Assembly (NCBI GenBank): GCA_020028195.1
Contig: JAHWYE010000118.1
Span: 1 to 6,428 of the forward strand
DNA from: Nitrospirota bacterium
Lineage (GTDB): Bacteria; Nitrospirota; Nitrospiria; Nitrospirales; Nitrospiraceae
Length of the DNA stretch: 6,428 bases
Direction: 5' to 3'
The notes beneath the pieces are model-generated. The model ran no database searches, was not told where the DNA came from, and saw nothing but the letters and a program-made list of their open reading frames with translations. The number at the start of each line of letters is the position of its first letter. Position 1 is the first letter of the stretch. This document shows positions 1 through 5,680 of this stretch, one piece after another. The translations under genes and the position numbers were made by a program.

Positions 1-259
1 CAAAGCGGGTGCCCATGGAGCGCTCCACCTTCTTCAAACTCTCCAGCGCCTGATCCCACATGCCCCTCGGAAAGGCTCTCTTCTGGCGATAGTATCCCAC
101 GCAAGCTTCAGTAGTGATCGTGAAGCCGGGAGGCACGGAAATCTTGAGATTGGTCATCTCCGCCAACCCGGCTCCCTTTCCGCCGAGGAGGTTTTTCATC
201 TCGCCGGACCCTTCGGCCTTCCCGTCTCCGAAGTAATAGACGTATTTATTGGTGCCCAC
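1..259 (-). CDS. ppdK: Pyruvate, phosphate dikinase, N-terminal 86 residues (runs off the window)
   Basis: This is the N-terminal start of pyruvate phosphate dikinase, a cytoplasmic enzyme that interconverts pyruvate + ATP + Pi and PEP + AMP + PPi. The visible residues show the family opening KYVYYFG (5-11), the glycine-rich nucleotide-binding segment LLGGKGAGLAEM (24-35) and VPPGFTITTEAC (42-53), all typical of the PPDK ATP-grasp domain. The phosphohistidine and PEP-binding domains lie beyond the window edge. Two in-frame GTG codons are possible, at 265 and 259. I chose 259 because GAGAGG (271-266) sits six bases upstream, whereas the 265 GTG abuts it; an in-frame TAG lies further upstream, so no ATG start is available. 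It follows the membrane protein gene by 33 bases and is probably the last visible cistron of the glyQ operon. It would serve gluconeogenesis or carbon fixation, depending on the host. Confidence 0.9.
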   Translation of the reverse strand, partial: MGTNKYVYYFGDGKAEGSGEMKNLLGGKGAGLAEMTNLKISVPPGFTITTEACVGYYRQKRAFPRGMWDQALESLKKVERSMGTRF

Positions 260-292
260 GCCCACCCTCTCTATGATTGAGTGATGATGACA

Positions 293-748
293 CTACGTGA
301 CGGATGATATGGTGCTGCTCGAGATGCCGAGTCGCTCACGGTAGCGTGCGATCAAATACCGTTTCAGCGAGACTCCCAGTACGATCACCGCCACCACAAA
401 GGCGCCAAACAGGAAAAACCGGTAGTCCACGCGTGCGCCGTGCTCGAAATACAGTTTCCCGTCGGCCCGTTGAACGACCTGGGTATCCGTTTGAAACTTG
501 TGTGTTTCTCCTGAGGGATCAGACAGGTTGATCCACTCGGAGCAGAGCCGGATGGGCTCTTTCAGTCCGGCGACCCTGTGCCAGATCAGACGCAAGCAGA
601 TATCCCTCGCCGGGTTGAAGGGATCCGGGATCCGGATCAAGCTGTCCAGGTTCACCCCGCTGCTCCAAAGCCCCAGCAGGAACACCGCGTTGCACAGCCC
701 GATCATCGCAGCCGTCACAGCATAACTATAGCGGCGGAGCCGTCTCAC
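293..748 (-). CDS. Hypothetical membrane protein with two transmembrane helices
   Basis: I do not recognise this 151-residue protein. It has a basic N-terminus (MRRLRRYS), a first hydrophobic helix at about 9-29, a polar middle of about 80 residues (30-108), a second strongly hydrophobic helix at about 110-128 and a basic tail (KRYLIARYRER). By the positive-inside rule both ends should be cytoplasmic and the middle domain extracytoplasmic. Two cysteines in that domain (C51, C69) could form a disulfide. The GTG start at 748 is supported by GGAGAG eight to nine bases upstream (about 762-757). Its coding reality is supported by good packing between glyS (87 bases before) and ppdK (33 bases after) on the same strand, and by an amphipathic, membrane-like composition. 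Co-transcription with glyQS does not define a role. It could be a lineage-restricted envelope protein. Confidence 0.75.
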   Translation of the reverse strand: MRRLRRYSYAVTAAMIGLCNAVFLLGLWSSGVNLDSLIRIPDPFNPARDICLRLIWHRVAGLKEPIRLCSEWINLSDPSGETHKFQTDTQVVQRADGKLYFEHGARVDYRFFLFGAFVVAVIVLGVSLKRYLIARYRERLGISSSTISSVT

Positions 749-835
749 TTTCTGGTCTCTCCAATGGTCTTGGCCAACTGGCTCGGATGCAATCGCTCGG
801 TCTTCGTTCGAAGTGGGTACCGTGGCGTCACCCTA

Positions 836-3010
836 TCAGGTCCCTTGGACCACGATGTGAGAAAAATCGGCGAACTGCCGAAAGAGAACATCCACCTTGT
901 AGAGCATCGACAGTCGATTCTCTCTGAGCGCCGGATTGTCGGCATTCACCAACACTCCGACGAAGAACTGATCGATCACCGGTTTCAATCGAACCAGCTC
1001 TTCCAGGGCCTTGGCATACTCGCTCTTGGCCATCATAGTCTGAACGCGTGGCTCAACCTCGCTCAAGACATTGATGAGTTCTTTTTCCACAGGATGCTGA
1101 ACAAGTTCAGGGTTAATGACATCACGAGACCATTTTTCTTTCTGGACCAGACGGTGCGCTCGTTTGAATCCAACCATGAGAGGGTCGAACTCCGGCCTCG
1201 CGGTAATCGCCTGCAGCGCCTTCATCCGTGAAAGAAGATCCGATAAGACAAAAGGCCTTTTGGTTGCAAGCTTCAGCACTGACTCCATGACATCGTCCCG
1301 TAAGCCATGCACCGTCCGCCCGTAGTGCCGGAGTCGTTCGGCGATGAAATCCAGCGGCTCACTGCTACCTTTCGAATGAGGTACGGCTGAGAGACCTTGG
1401 GCTTGTACCAGTTCTTTCGCGTGCCTCACCGCCTCGCTCAGATTCAGCCACAGGTTTCCCTCAACGAGGATCCGAACGACAGCGGACGCATGTCGTCTCA
1501 ACCCGAAGGGATCTTCTGAGCCGGTCGGCACCACACCAACATGGAAAAATGCCACAATCGTGTCCACCCGATCGGCCAGTGAGAGGATTTTCCCCTCGAG
1601 AGTCTTAGGCAATTCGCCTTCCATCGCGCGCGGCAAGTACTGTTCCGCGATGGCCAGGCTCACCGCTTCGGATTCCCCATCATGGCGAGCATATTCCCCT
1701 CCCATCTCTCCCTGGAGGCTCGGGAATTCCCCGACAATCCCGGTCAGCAAGTCGGCCTTGCTCAACTCAGCGGCGCGACGACAGGTCGTGATCAGTTGAT
1801 CGCCTCCTAACATACCTGCGAATTTGGTGGACAGCAGGACAATGCGGTTCGTCCTTTGGTGCTGTGTGCCCACCTTCTGGTGGAAGATCACGCCCTTCAG
1901 TTTTTCGACTCGTTCCGCCAGTTTGATCCTTCGATCTTCTTCGAAGAAAAACTTGGCATCCGCCAAGCGGGCCACAAGCACCCGTTCATTGCCTTCTCGA
2001 ATCAACCGCATGTCCTCCAGCTTCATGTTGGTCACTGAGATGAACTTGGGTAACAAGGACCCTTCTCGACGCATGACGGAGAAAAACCCCTGATGTTCCT
2101 TCATCGCGCTCATGAGGATCGCTTTGGGCAAAGTGAGGTACTGGGGGTCAAAAGTTCCGAGAATCGCATGCGGATATTCCACGGTATAAATAGCCTGTTC
2201 TAACAGATCGTCATCCCGGTGCAGATCGCCGCGCACCGAGTGGGTCAGGCGGGTTAGTTGGGAGAGAATCATCGTCCGCCGTTGCTCCTGATCAGGAATC
2301 ACACCGTGACGTTCCAAGACCTTCACGTAAGACATGAAATCATTCACACGAACCCATTGGTTTGTCTTTGATTTGTCGAATGCGAGAAAACGGTGGCCCC
2401 AGGTCCGGTCGTCGGCCTGGACCCCACCCACTTGGAATTTCACGACCTTCCCACCGTAGAGCGCCAGCAGCCAGCGAACAGGACGAGCGAATCTCATGCC
2501 ACTCTCATTCCAGCGCATGGACTTCGGAAAGGAGAGTTGCTCAATCAACGACGGCAAGATATCGGACAGAAGTTTGTGAGTGGGGTACCCGGGTTCTCGT
2601 TTGACCGCAAAGACGTATTCGCCCTTTGGGGTCTGTCGAATTTCCAGGTCTTTCACGGCCACACTCTGCGAGCCTGCAAACCCGATTGCCGCCTTCGTCG
2701 GCTGGCCGGCCGTATCGAACGAATGGGATTTGGATGGCCCCATGGTCTCCTTGACCGTCACAGTCTGGCGGCTTGCCAGTGAGGCGATCACCAACACAAG
2801 GCGTCGCGGGGTTCCAAGCGCGCGCACCGCTCCGTGCGATAGGCGATACTCTTTCAGGAGCTGTGCGGCCGAGTCCCCTAAGGCACGGAGGGCCGGTGGG
2901 ATGAACTGATACGGCAGTTCCTCTGTCCCGATTTCGAGGAGGAGTTCTGCTGGTGGCGGTTCACCCGCCACGGAAGGGTACGCCAGAGGTTTTTTCTTGG
3001 GATGCACCAT
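836..3010 (-). CDS. glyS: Glycine--tRNA ligase beta subunit
   Basis: This is the beta subunit of the bacterial alpha2beta2 glycyl-tRNA synthetase, which binds tRNA-Gly while the alpha subunit activates glycine. At 724 residues it is slightly longer than the roughly 690 of E. coli GlyS. Visible family motifs are EIGTEELP (26-33), KSMRW (163-167), FARPVRWLLAL (174-184), TWGHRF (203-208), the HD-like block LLTGIVGEFPSLQGEMGGEY (421-440) followed by HDGE, LADRVDTIV (478-486), PTGSEDPFGLRR (495-506) and a C-terminal DALR-type anticodon-binding domain (about 600-720) ending with ALRENRLSML. The first 20 residues (MVHPKKKPLAYP...) are an extension before the conserved core. The ATG at 3010 lies 10 bases after the glyQ stop with no clear Shine-Dalgarno, suggesting translational coupling to glyQ; an in-frame GTG at codon 14 is an alternative start, also without a clear ribosome site. 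The gene ends with tandem stops TGA-TAG (838-833). Confidence 0.97.
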   Translation of the reverse strand: MVHPKKKPLAYPSVAGEPPPAELLLEIGTEELPYQFIPPALRALGDSAAQLLKEYRLSHGAVRALGTPRRLVLVIASLASRQTVTVKETMGPSKSHSFDTAGQPTKAAIGFAGSQSVAVKDLEIRQTPKGEYVFAVKREPGYPTHKLLSDILPSLIEQLSFPKSMRWNESGMRFARPVRWLLALYGGKVVKFQVGGVQADDRTWGHRFLAFDKSKTNQWVRVNDFMSYVKVLERHGVIPDQEQRRTMILSQLTRLTHSVRGDLHRDDDLLEQAIYTVEYPHAILGTFDPQYLTLPKAILMSAMKEHQGFFSVMRREGSLLPKFISVTNMKLEDMRLIREGNERVLVARLADAKFFFEEDRRIKLAERVEKLKGVIFHQKVGTQHQRTNRIVLLSTKFAGMLGGDQLITTCRRAAELSKADLLTGIVGEFPSLQGEMGGEYARHDGESEAVSLAIAEQYLPRAMEGELPKTLEGKILSLADRVDTIVAFFHVGVVPTGSEDPFGLRRHASAVVRILVEGNLWLNLSEAVRHAKELVQAQGLSAVPHSKGSSEPLDFIAERLRHYGRTVHGLRDDVMESVLKLATKRPFVLSDLLSRMKALQAITARPEFDPLMVGFKRAHRLVQKEKWSRDVINPELVQHPVEKELINVLSEVEPRVQTMMAKSEYAKALEELVRLKPVIDQFFVGVLVNADNPALRENRLSMLYKVDVLFRQFADFSHIVVQGT

Positions 3011-3020
3011 GTGACGGGCG

Positions 3021-3938
3021 TTACGACTTCACGAGGGCTTTGCCTTTCGGCTTGCTCCTCGATTGGCCCTGTGGTTTCAGCAAGGGAAACCCTTGGGTCT
3101 GGCGTTCGCTCAGATAGTTCTCTGCGCACTGACGGGCTAAGGCCCGGACACGGGCAATGTACTCAGTCCGCTCGGCTACGCTGATCGCGCCACGCGCATC
3201 CAGGAGATTGAACAAGTGGGACGTCTTGATGCAGTAATCATAGGCCGGTACAGTCAACCCCCTGGCAAGCAGTCGTTTGCATTCCGACTCGAAGGCTTGG
3301 AAGGTGGCGGTCAGCATGCTGATATCCGCTTCCTCAAAGTTGTATTTCGAACACTGGACTTCCGTCTCGTGATGAATGTCCCCATAGGCAATCGTATCAG
3401 ACCAGGCCAGGTCGAAGACGCTGTCCACCTCTTGCAGGTACATCGCGATACGCTCCGTGCCATAGGTGAGCTCAACTGTGATCGGGTTGAGTTCAATTCC
3501 CCCGATCTCCTGGAAGTAGGTGAACTGGGTGATCTCCATCCCGTCCAATCGCACCTCCCATCCGAGGCCCCAGGCGCCCAGCGTCGGCGATTCCCAATCA
3601 TCTTGGATAAACCGAATGTCGTGCTGTTTGGGATTGATGCCTAGATGGGCCAGGCTACCAAGATACAGCGACTGGATATTGTCCGGTGAGGGCTTGAGCA
3701 CGACCTGGTACTGGTAATAGTGTTGGAGCCGATTAGGGTTTTCGCCGTAGCGGCCATCAGTGGGACGACGGCAGGGCTGCGGATAGGCCGCCCCCCAGGG
3801 CTCCGGACCGAGTGCTCGCAAAAAGGTCGCCGGATGGAACGTGCCGGCTCCCATCTCGAGATCATAAGGTTGATGAAGAACGCAGCCCTGGTTGGCCCAA
3901 TAGCGGTGCAGGGAGAGGATCAGCTCCTGAAAGGTCAC
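3021..3938 (-). CDS. glyQ: Glycine--tRNA ligase alpha subunit
   Basis: This is the catalytic alpha subunit of tetrameric bacterial glycyl-tRNA synthetase, which forms glycyl-adenylate in the cytoplasm. At 305 residues it matches the usual length (about 300). Family blocks run through the protein: YWANQGCVLHQPYD (13-26), GAGTFHPATFLRALGPEPW (30-48), RRPTDGRYGENPNRLQHYYQ (57-76), DDWESPTLGAWGLGWEV (113-129), DGMEITQFTYFQ (132-143) and TYGTERIAMYLQ (158-169). R130 replaces the tryptophan I recall in E. coli (EVWLNGMEV). The last 18 residues (288-305) are lysine/serine rich and lie beyond the conserved domain. The start is GTG: AAGGA (3949-3945) sits six bases upstream, and the upstream ATG at 3945 is in another frame. 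It is the first gene of the minus-strand operon, 10 bases before glyS. Its promoter is the TTGACG/TAGGTT pair at 4066-4037. Confidence 0.97.
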   Translation of the reverse strand: MTFQELILSLHRYWANQGCVLHQPYDLEMGAGTFHPATFLRALGPEPWGAAYPQPCRRPTDGRYGENPNRLQHYYQYQVVLKPSPDNIQSLYLGSLAHLGINPKQHDIRFIQDDWESPTLGAWGLGWEVRLDGMEITQFTYFQEIGGIELNPITVELTYGTERIAMYLQEVDSVFDLAWSDTIAYGDIHHETEVQCSKYNFEEADISMLTATFQAFESECKRLLARGLTVPAYDYCIKTSHLFNLLDARGAISVAERTEYIARVRALARQCAENYLSERQTQGFPLLKPQGQSRSKPKGKALVKS

Positions 3939-3944
3939 GGGGCA

Positions 3945-3949
3945 TCCTT
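3945..3949 (-). promoter_or_regulatory. Ribosome binding site deciding the GTG start of glyQ
   Basis: AAGGA lies six bases before the GTG at 3938-3936. This spacing favours the GTG start over the nearby ATG at 3945-3943, which overlaps the site and is out of frame with glyQ. Confidence 0.7.
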
Positions 3950-4002
3950 CCGCTTGCCGCGGGTCGGTGTCTGGAGCCAGGCAGACGGCGAAACAGGAAC
4001 AT

Positions 4003-4028
4003 TCCTGAGAGAGACAACCCTCTCAGAA
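4003..4028 (-). other. Stem-loop at the 5' end of the predicted glyQ leader
   Basis: On the transcript strand CUGAGAG (4026-4020) can pair with CUCUCAG (4011-4005) across an eight-base loop. A G-U and an A-U pair extend it to nine base pairs. With the predicted transcription start near 4030, this hairpin would be at the very 5' end of a leader of about 90 bases. No U-tract follows, so it is not an intrinsic terminator. It may stabilise the mRNA or be incidental. It overlaps a second inverted repeat, CAGGAA-N2-TTCCTG (3994-4007), so the two folds exclude each other. Confidence 0.4.
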
Positions 4029-4036
4029 GCGGTGCC

Positions 4037-4066
4037 AACCTAACAAGAAAACGGGGCGCTCGTCAA
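4037..4066 (-). promoter_or_regulatory. Predicted sigma-70-type promoter of glyQ-glyS operon
   Basis: On the minus strand TTGACG (4066-4061) is followed after 18 bases by TAGGTT (4042-4037), with predicted start near 4030. The -35 is near consensus; the -10 keeps the T, A and final T. The same -35, spacing and TAGGYT -10 recur before the transketolase gene, which strengthens both calls. Confidence 0.5.
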
Positions 4067-4132
4067 GCAATGGCTTCCTCACAAGGAGCCCATCGAAACA
4101 GGAATGGTTGACAGTGATCATGCTTTTGGAAC

Positions 4133-4162
4133 TTGACGGAAGCAGGCTGGTCGGGCTATTGT
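4133..4162 (+). promoter_or_regulatory. Predicted promoter of the Rrf2 regulator - exporter operon
   Basis: TTGACG (4133-4138) and TATTGT (4157-4162) are spaced by 18 bases, putting the transcription start near 4169. This lies back-to-back with the glyQ promoter, the two -35 elements being about 66 bases apart. The -10 matches consensus at four of six positions. Confidence 0.45.
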
Positions 4163-4166
4163 GATA

Positions 4167-4191
4167 AAAGTTTAGTCATTCAGTTTAGTAT
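4167..4191 (+). promoter_or_regulatory. Candidate Rrf2/IscR-type operator
   Basis: The 25 bases contain an eight-base direct repeat AGTTTAGT (4169-4176 and 4182-4189, period 13). They also resemble, as I recall it, the IscR type 1 box. The right half CAGTTTAGTAT matches YAGTCRRSTAT at nine of eleven positions, the central ATT fits WWW, and the left half (4167-4177) fits seven of eleven. The element covers the predicted transcription start of the Rrf2 gene, where a bound regulator would block initiation, so autorepression is plausible. Which protein binds is not shown by the sequence. Confidence 0.4.
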
Positions 4192-4204
4192 AGAGCCCAA
4201 TGCC

Positions 4205-4639
4205 ATGAAGTTCTCAAAAAAGAGCGAGTACGCGCTCCGCGCGCTCATAGAGTTGACCGGCCAGTACGGTCGGACTCTCTTACAGCGGCACCAAATTGCC
4301 AAACGACAACACATCCCGATTGAGTTCCTTGAGCAGATCTTGCTGGCACTCAAGAATGCGGGCCTCCTCGCCAGCCGACGTGGTGTCAGCGGTGGCTACA
4401 GCCTGATCAAACCGCCTGATGAGATCACTCTTGGCCAGGTGATCCGCATTTTGGACGGTCCTCTGGCGCCGATCGGATGCGTCAGCAAAACCGCCTATCA
4501 AAAATGCAGCGATTGCCCCTACGTTAACAAGGAAAGTTGCCCGATCCAGAATCTTATGGGGGGAGTCCGCAATGCCATTGCGGACATCCTCGACAACTAT
4601 ACACTCAGTGATTTCGCGTCGGGTCATCGCAAAGGATGA
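4205..4639 (+). CDS. Rrf2-family transcriptional regulator with four cysteines
   Basis: This 144-residue cytoplasmic DNA-binding protein belongs to the Rrf2 family (IscR, NsrR, CymR, RirA relatives). The N-terminus MKFSKKSEYALRALIEL is the family signature. The winged helix-turn-helix covers about 24-66, with recognition region IPIEFLEQILLALKNAGLL (37-55) and wing SRRGVSGGYSL (57-67). The distal half carries cysteines at 92, 101, 104 and 112 (C-X8-C-X2-C-X7-C), which could hold an Fe-S cluster or act as thiol sensor. IscR uses C92, C98 and C104, so two positions coincide numerically, but the pattern is different. The ATG at 4205 fits the family N-terminus; only a weak AGAG precedes it, and the frame stays open upstream into the promoter, which I do not count as coding. 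Its stop overlaps an ATG of the exporter frame, so the two genes are co-transcribed. It is probably autoregulated through the 4167-4191 element. The regulatory signal is not identifiable. Confidence 0.92.
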   Translation: MKFSKKSEYALRALIELTGQYGRTLLQRHQIAKRQHIPIEFLEQILLALKNAGLLASRRGVSGGYSLIKPPDEITLGQVIRILDGPLAPIGCVSKTAYQKCSDCPYVNKESCPIQNLMGGVRNAIADILDNYTLSDFASGHRKG

Positions 4640-4641
4640 AC

Positions 4642-5478
4642 ATGGATCTCACCATTCTCGTATTGATCACCTTATTCGCCGCGACAGTCAACGGGGCGTT
4701 AGGGTACGGGTTTTCCTCCCTCACCGTTCCTGTGGCGCTGCTGTTTTACACGAATCGGATCTTGAATCCGGCGTTGGTCATGGTCGAGGTGGTCATTAAC
4801 GGATACGTCTTGCTGATCAATCGACAGAGTGTGCCGCACATATGGAAACGAGTGTTGCCCATATTACTGGGCGTGCTCCCGGGCGTCATGATCGGCAGCT
4901 ACGTGCTCTTCATGGTTCAGCCCGCGTGGCTCAAGTTCTTCACATATTTCGTGCTGCTCCCCTTCATCCTTCTTCAAGCGGCCGGCGTCAGAAAGCCGAT
5001 TCGTGCAGAGAAACTGGTCGGGGTACCGTTCGGGATGGGGATCGGCACGCTCTATTCTGTGACCACCATCTCCGGTCCTCCTCTCGCGCTCCTCTTCAAC
5101 AATCAAGGCTATGCCAAACAGCAGTTCAGGGCGGCGTTGAGCCTCATCCGAGTGGCCGAATCAACCTTGACCGCGGTCGCCTACTATTTCTTAGGGCTGT
5201 ATAGCATGGACAGCGCGCAGCTCCTTCCCTACATCGTGCCGAGCGTGCTCGTCGGAATTCCTCTGGGGACCTACCTCATTAGTCGGATGGATCCTGAAGT
5301 CTTCAGAAGGCTGTGCATGAGCTTTGACGCGGTGGTCGTGGGTTTTGGCATGTCCAGAGTCCTCGTCGAACTCAAACTCGTCCCTAGCCCTGACGCCTAT
5401 AGCGTCCTGGCAACGGTCGTGGCGATTGATGCATACCTACTCTACCGGTTCTTCCAAAAAAGACGCTCTTTCTCTTAA
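4642..5478 (+). CDS. TauE/SafE-family sulfite/anion exporter membrane protein
   Basis: This 278-residue inner-membrane protein belongs to the TauE/SafE (TSUP) family, whose characterised members export sulfite, sulfoacetate or related organosulfur anions; the actual substrate here is unknown. The family's two repeats are visible: NGALGYGFSSLTVPVALLF (17-35) in the first half and GMGIGTLYSVTTISGPPLAL (131-150) followed by LFNNQG in the second. About eight hydrophobic helices are apparent (roughly 4-25, 43-60, 70-92, 97-115, 126-146, 172-188, 194-215, 224-243, with another near 252-270). I chose the ATG at 4642 because AAAGGA (4631-4636) lies five bases before it. The ATG at 4636, which overlaps the regulator's stop as ATGA, has no room for a ribosome site but would add only two residues. 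Linkage to an Rrf2 regulator suggests export controlled by sulfur or redox state, which is inference. Confidence 0.9.
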   Translation: MDLTILVLITLFAATVNGALGYGFSSLTVPVALLFYTNRILNPALVMVEVVINGYVLLINRQSVPHIWKRVLPILLGVLPGVMIGSYVLFMVQPAWLKFFTYFVLLPFILLQAAGVRKPIRAEKLVGVPFGMGIGTLYSVTTISGPPLALLFNNQGYAKQQFRAALSLIRVAESTLTAVAYYFLGLYSMDSAQLLPYIVPSVLVGIPLGTYLISRMDPEVFRRLCMSFDAVVVGFGMSRVLVELKLVPSPDAYSVLATVVAIDAYLLYRFFQKRRSFS

Positions 5479-5500
5479 GGCGAGAAGGCGATCGCCCAGC
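5479..5500 (+). other. GC-rich palindrome just after the exporter stop
   Basis: GGCGATCGCC (5487-5496) is a perfect ten-base palindrome. An alternative hairpin pairs GGCGA (5479-5483) with TCGCC (5492-5496). No T-run follows, so a canonical intrinsic terminator is not supported. The rest of the 5479-5680 intergenic stretch shows only a short GCAAG-TTTT-CTTGC inverted repeat (5568-5581) and the transketolase promoter and ribosome site. Confidence 0.3.
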
Positions 5501-5592
5501 ACCCTCCATGCCAGTGCCTCAGCCCCCCGAGAGTGGGCCATTCACGCCCTAAGCCATCTCGTACACAGCAAGTTTTCTTGCACAAGACTGAA

Positions 5593-5622
5593 TTGACTCG
5601 CCAGTGCCCTGTTTGTTAGGCT
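5593..5622 (+). promoter_or_regulatory. Predicted promoter of the transketolase gene
   Basis: TTGACT (5593-5598) is followed after 18 bases by TAGGCT (5617-5622), with predicted start near 5629 and a leader of about 52 bases. It shares the exact string TTGTTAGG and the 18-base spacing with the glyQ promoter. Confidence 0.5.
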
Positions 5623-5680
5623 GCGCACACGTGGGAGCATTCCGGACGGGCGGTATTGGATTGGAACGATAGGAGATGAG

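Larger units (their letters stand above)
3989..4104. repeat. Pair of 11-base direct repeats flanking the glyQ promoter
   Basis: CGAAACAGGAA occurs at 3989-3999 and again at 4094-4104 (TTCCTGTTTCG on the minus strand). One copy lies upstream of the glyQ -35 and the other in the glyQ leader, with a period of 105 bases, ten helical turns. Only the exact match is seen in the sequence; an operator role is inference. Confidence 0.45.

Noticed and set aside
802..813. CTTCG-TT-CGAAG inverted repeat between glyS and the membrane protein gene
   Set aside because: Five-base arms with a two-base loop and no T-run; too small to call a terminator or operator.
745..945. Minus-strand frame ending in a stop that overlaps the membrane protein's GTG start
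   Set aside because: Mostly an out-of-frame shadow of the glyS C-terminus; the overlap appears incidental.
578..1231. Long plus-strand reading frame of 217 codons opposite glyS and the membrane protein gene
   Set aside because: It lies antisense to two well-supported genes, has no family-like features, and is explained by codon bias of the opposite strand.
4020..4030. CTGAGAG in the glyQ leader as part of a TPP riboswitch
   Set aside because: The other conserved TPP segments are absent; the string only forms a simple stem.
3812..4111. Plus-strand reading frames across the glyQ 5' end and intergenic region
   Set aside because: They are antisense to conserved GlyQ residues, low-complexity Arg/Gly/Ser-rich, without ribosome site or recognisable motif.
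4133..4204. Upstream TTG extension of the Rrf2 gene by 24 residues
   Set aside because: It would start within the predicted -35 element; family members begin at MKxSxKxEYALRAL, matching the ATG at 4205.
5487..5496. GGCGATCGCC as terminator or HIP1-type repeat
   Set aside because: No loop with T-run for a terminator, and a single copy in the window gives no support for a repeated genome motif.
5510..5608. GCCAGTGCC occurring at 5510-5518 and 5600-5608
   Set aside because: A nine-base repeat in this composition can easily be chance, and neither copy aligns with a promoter element in a consistent way.
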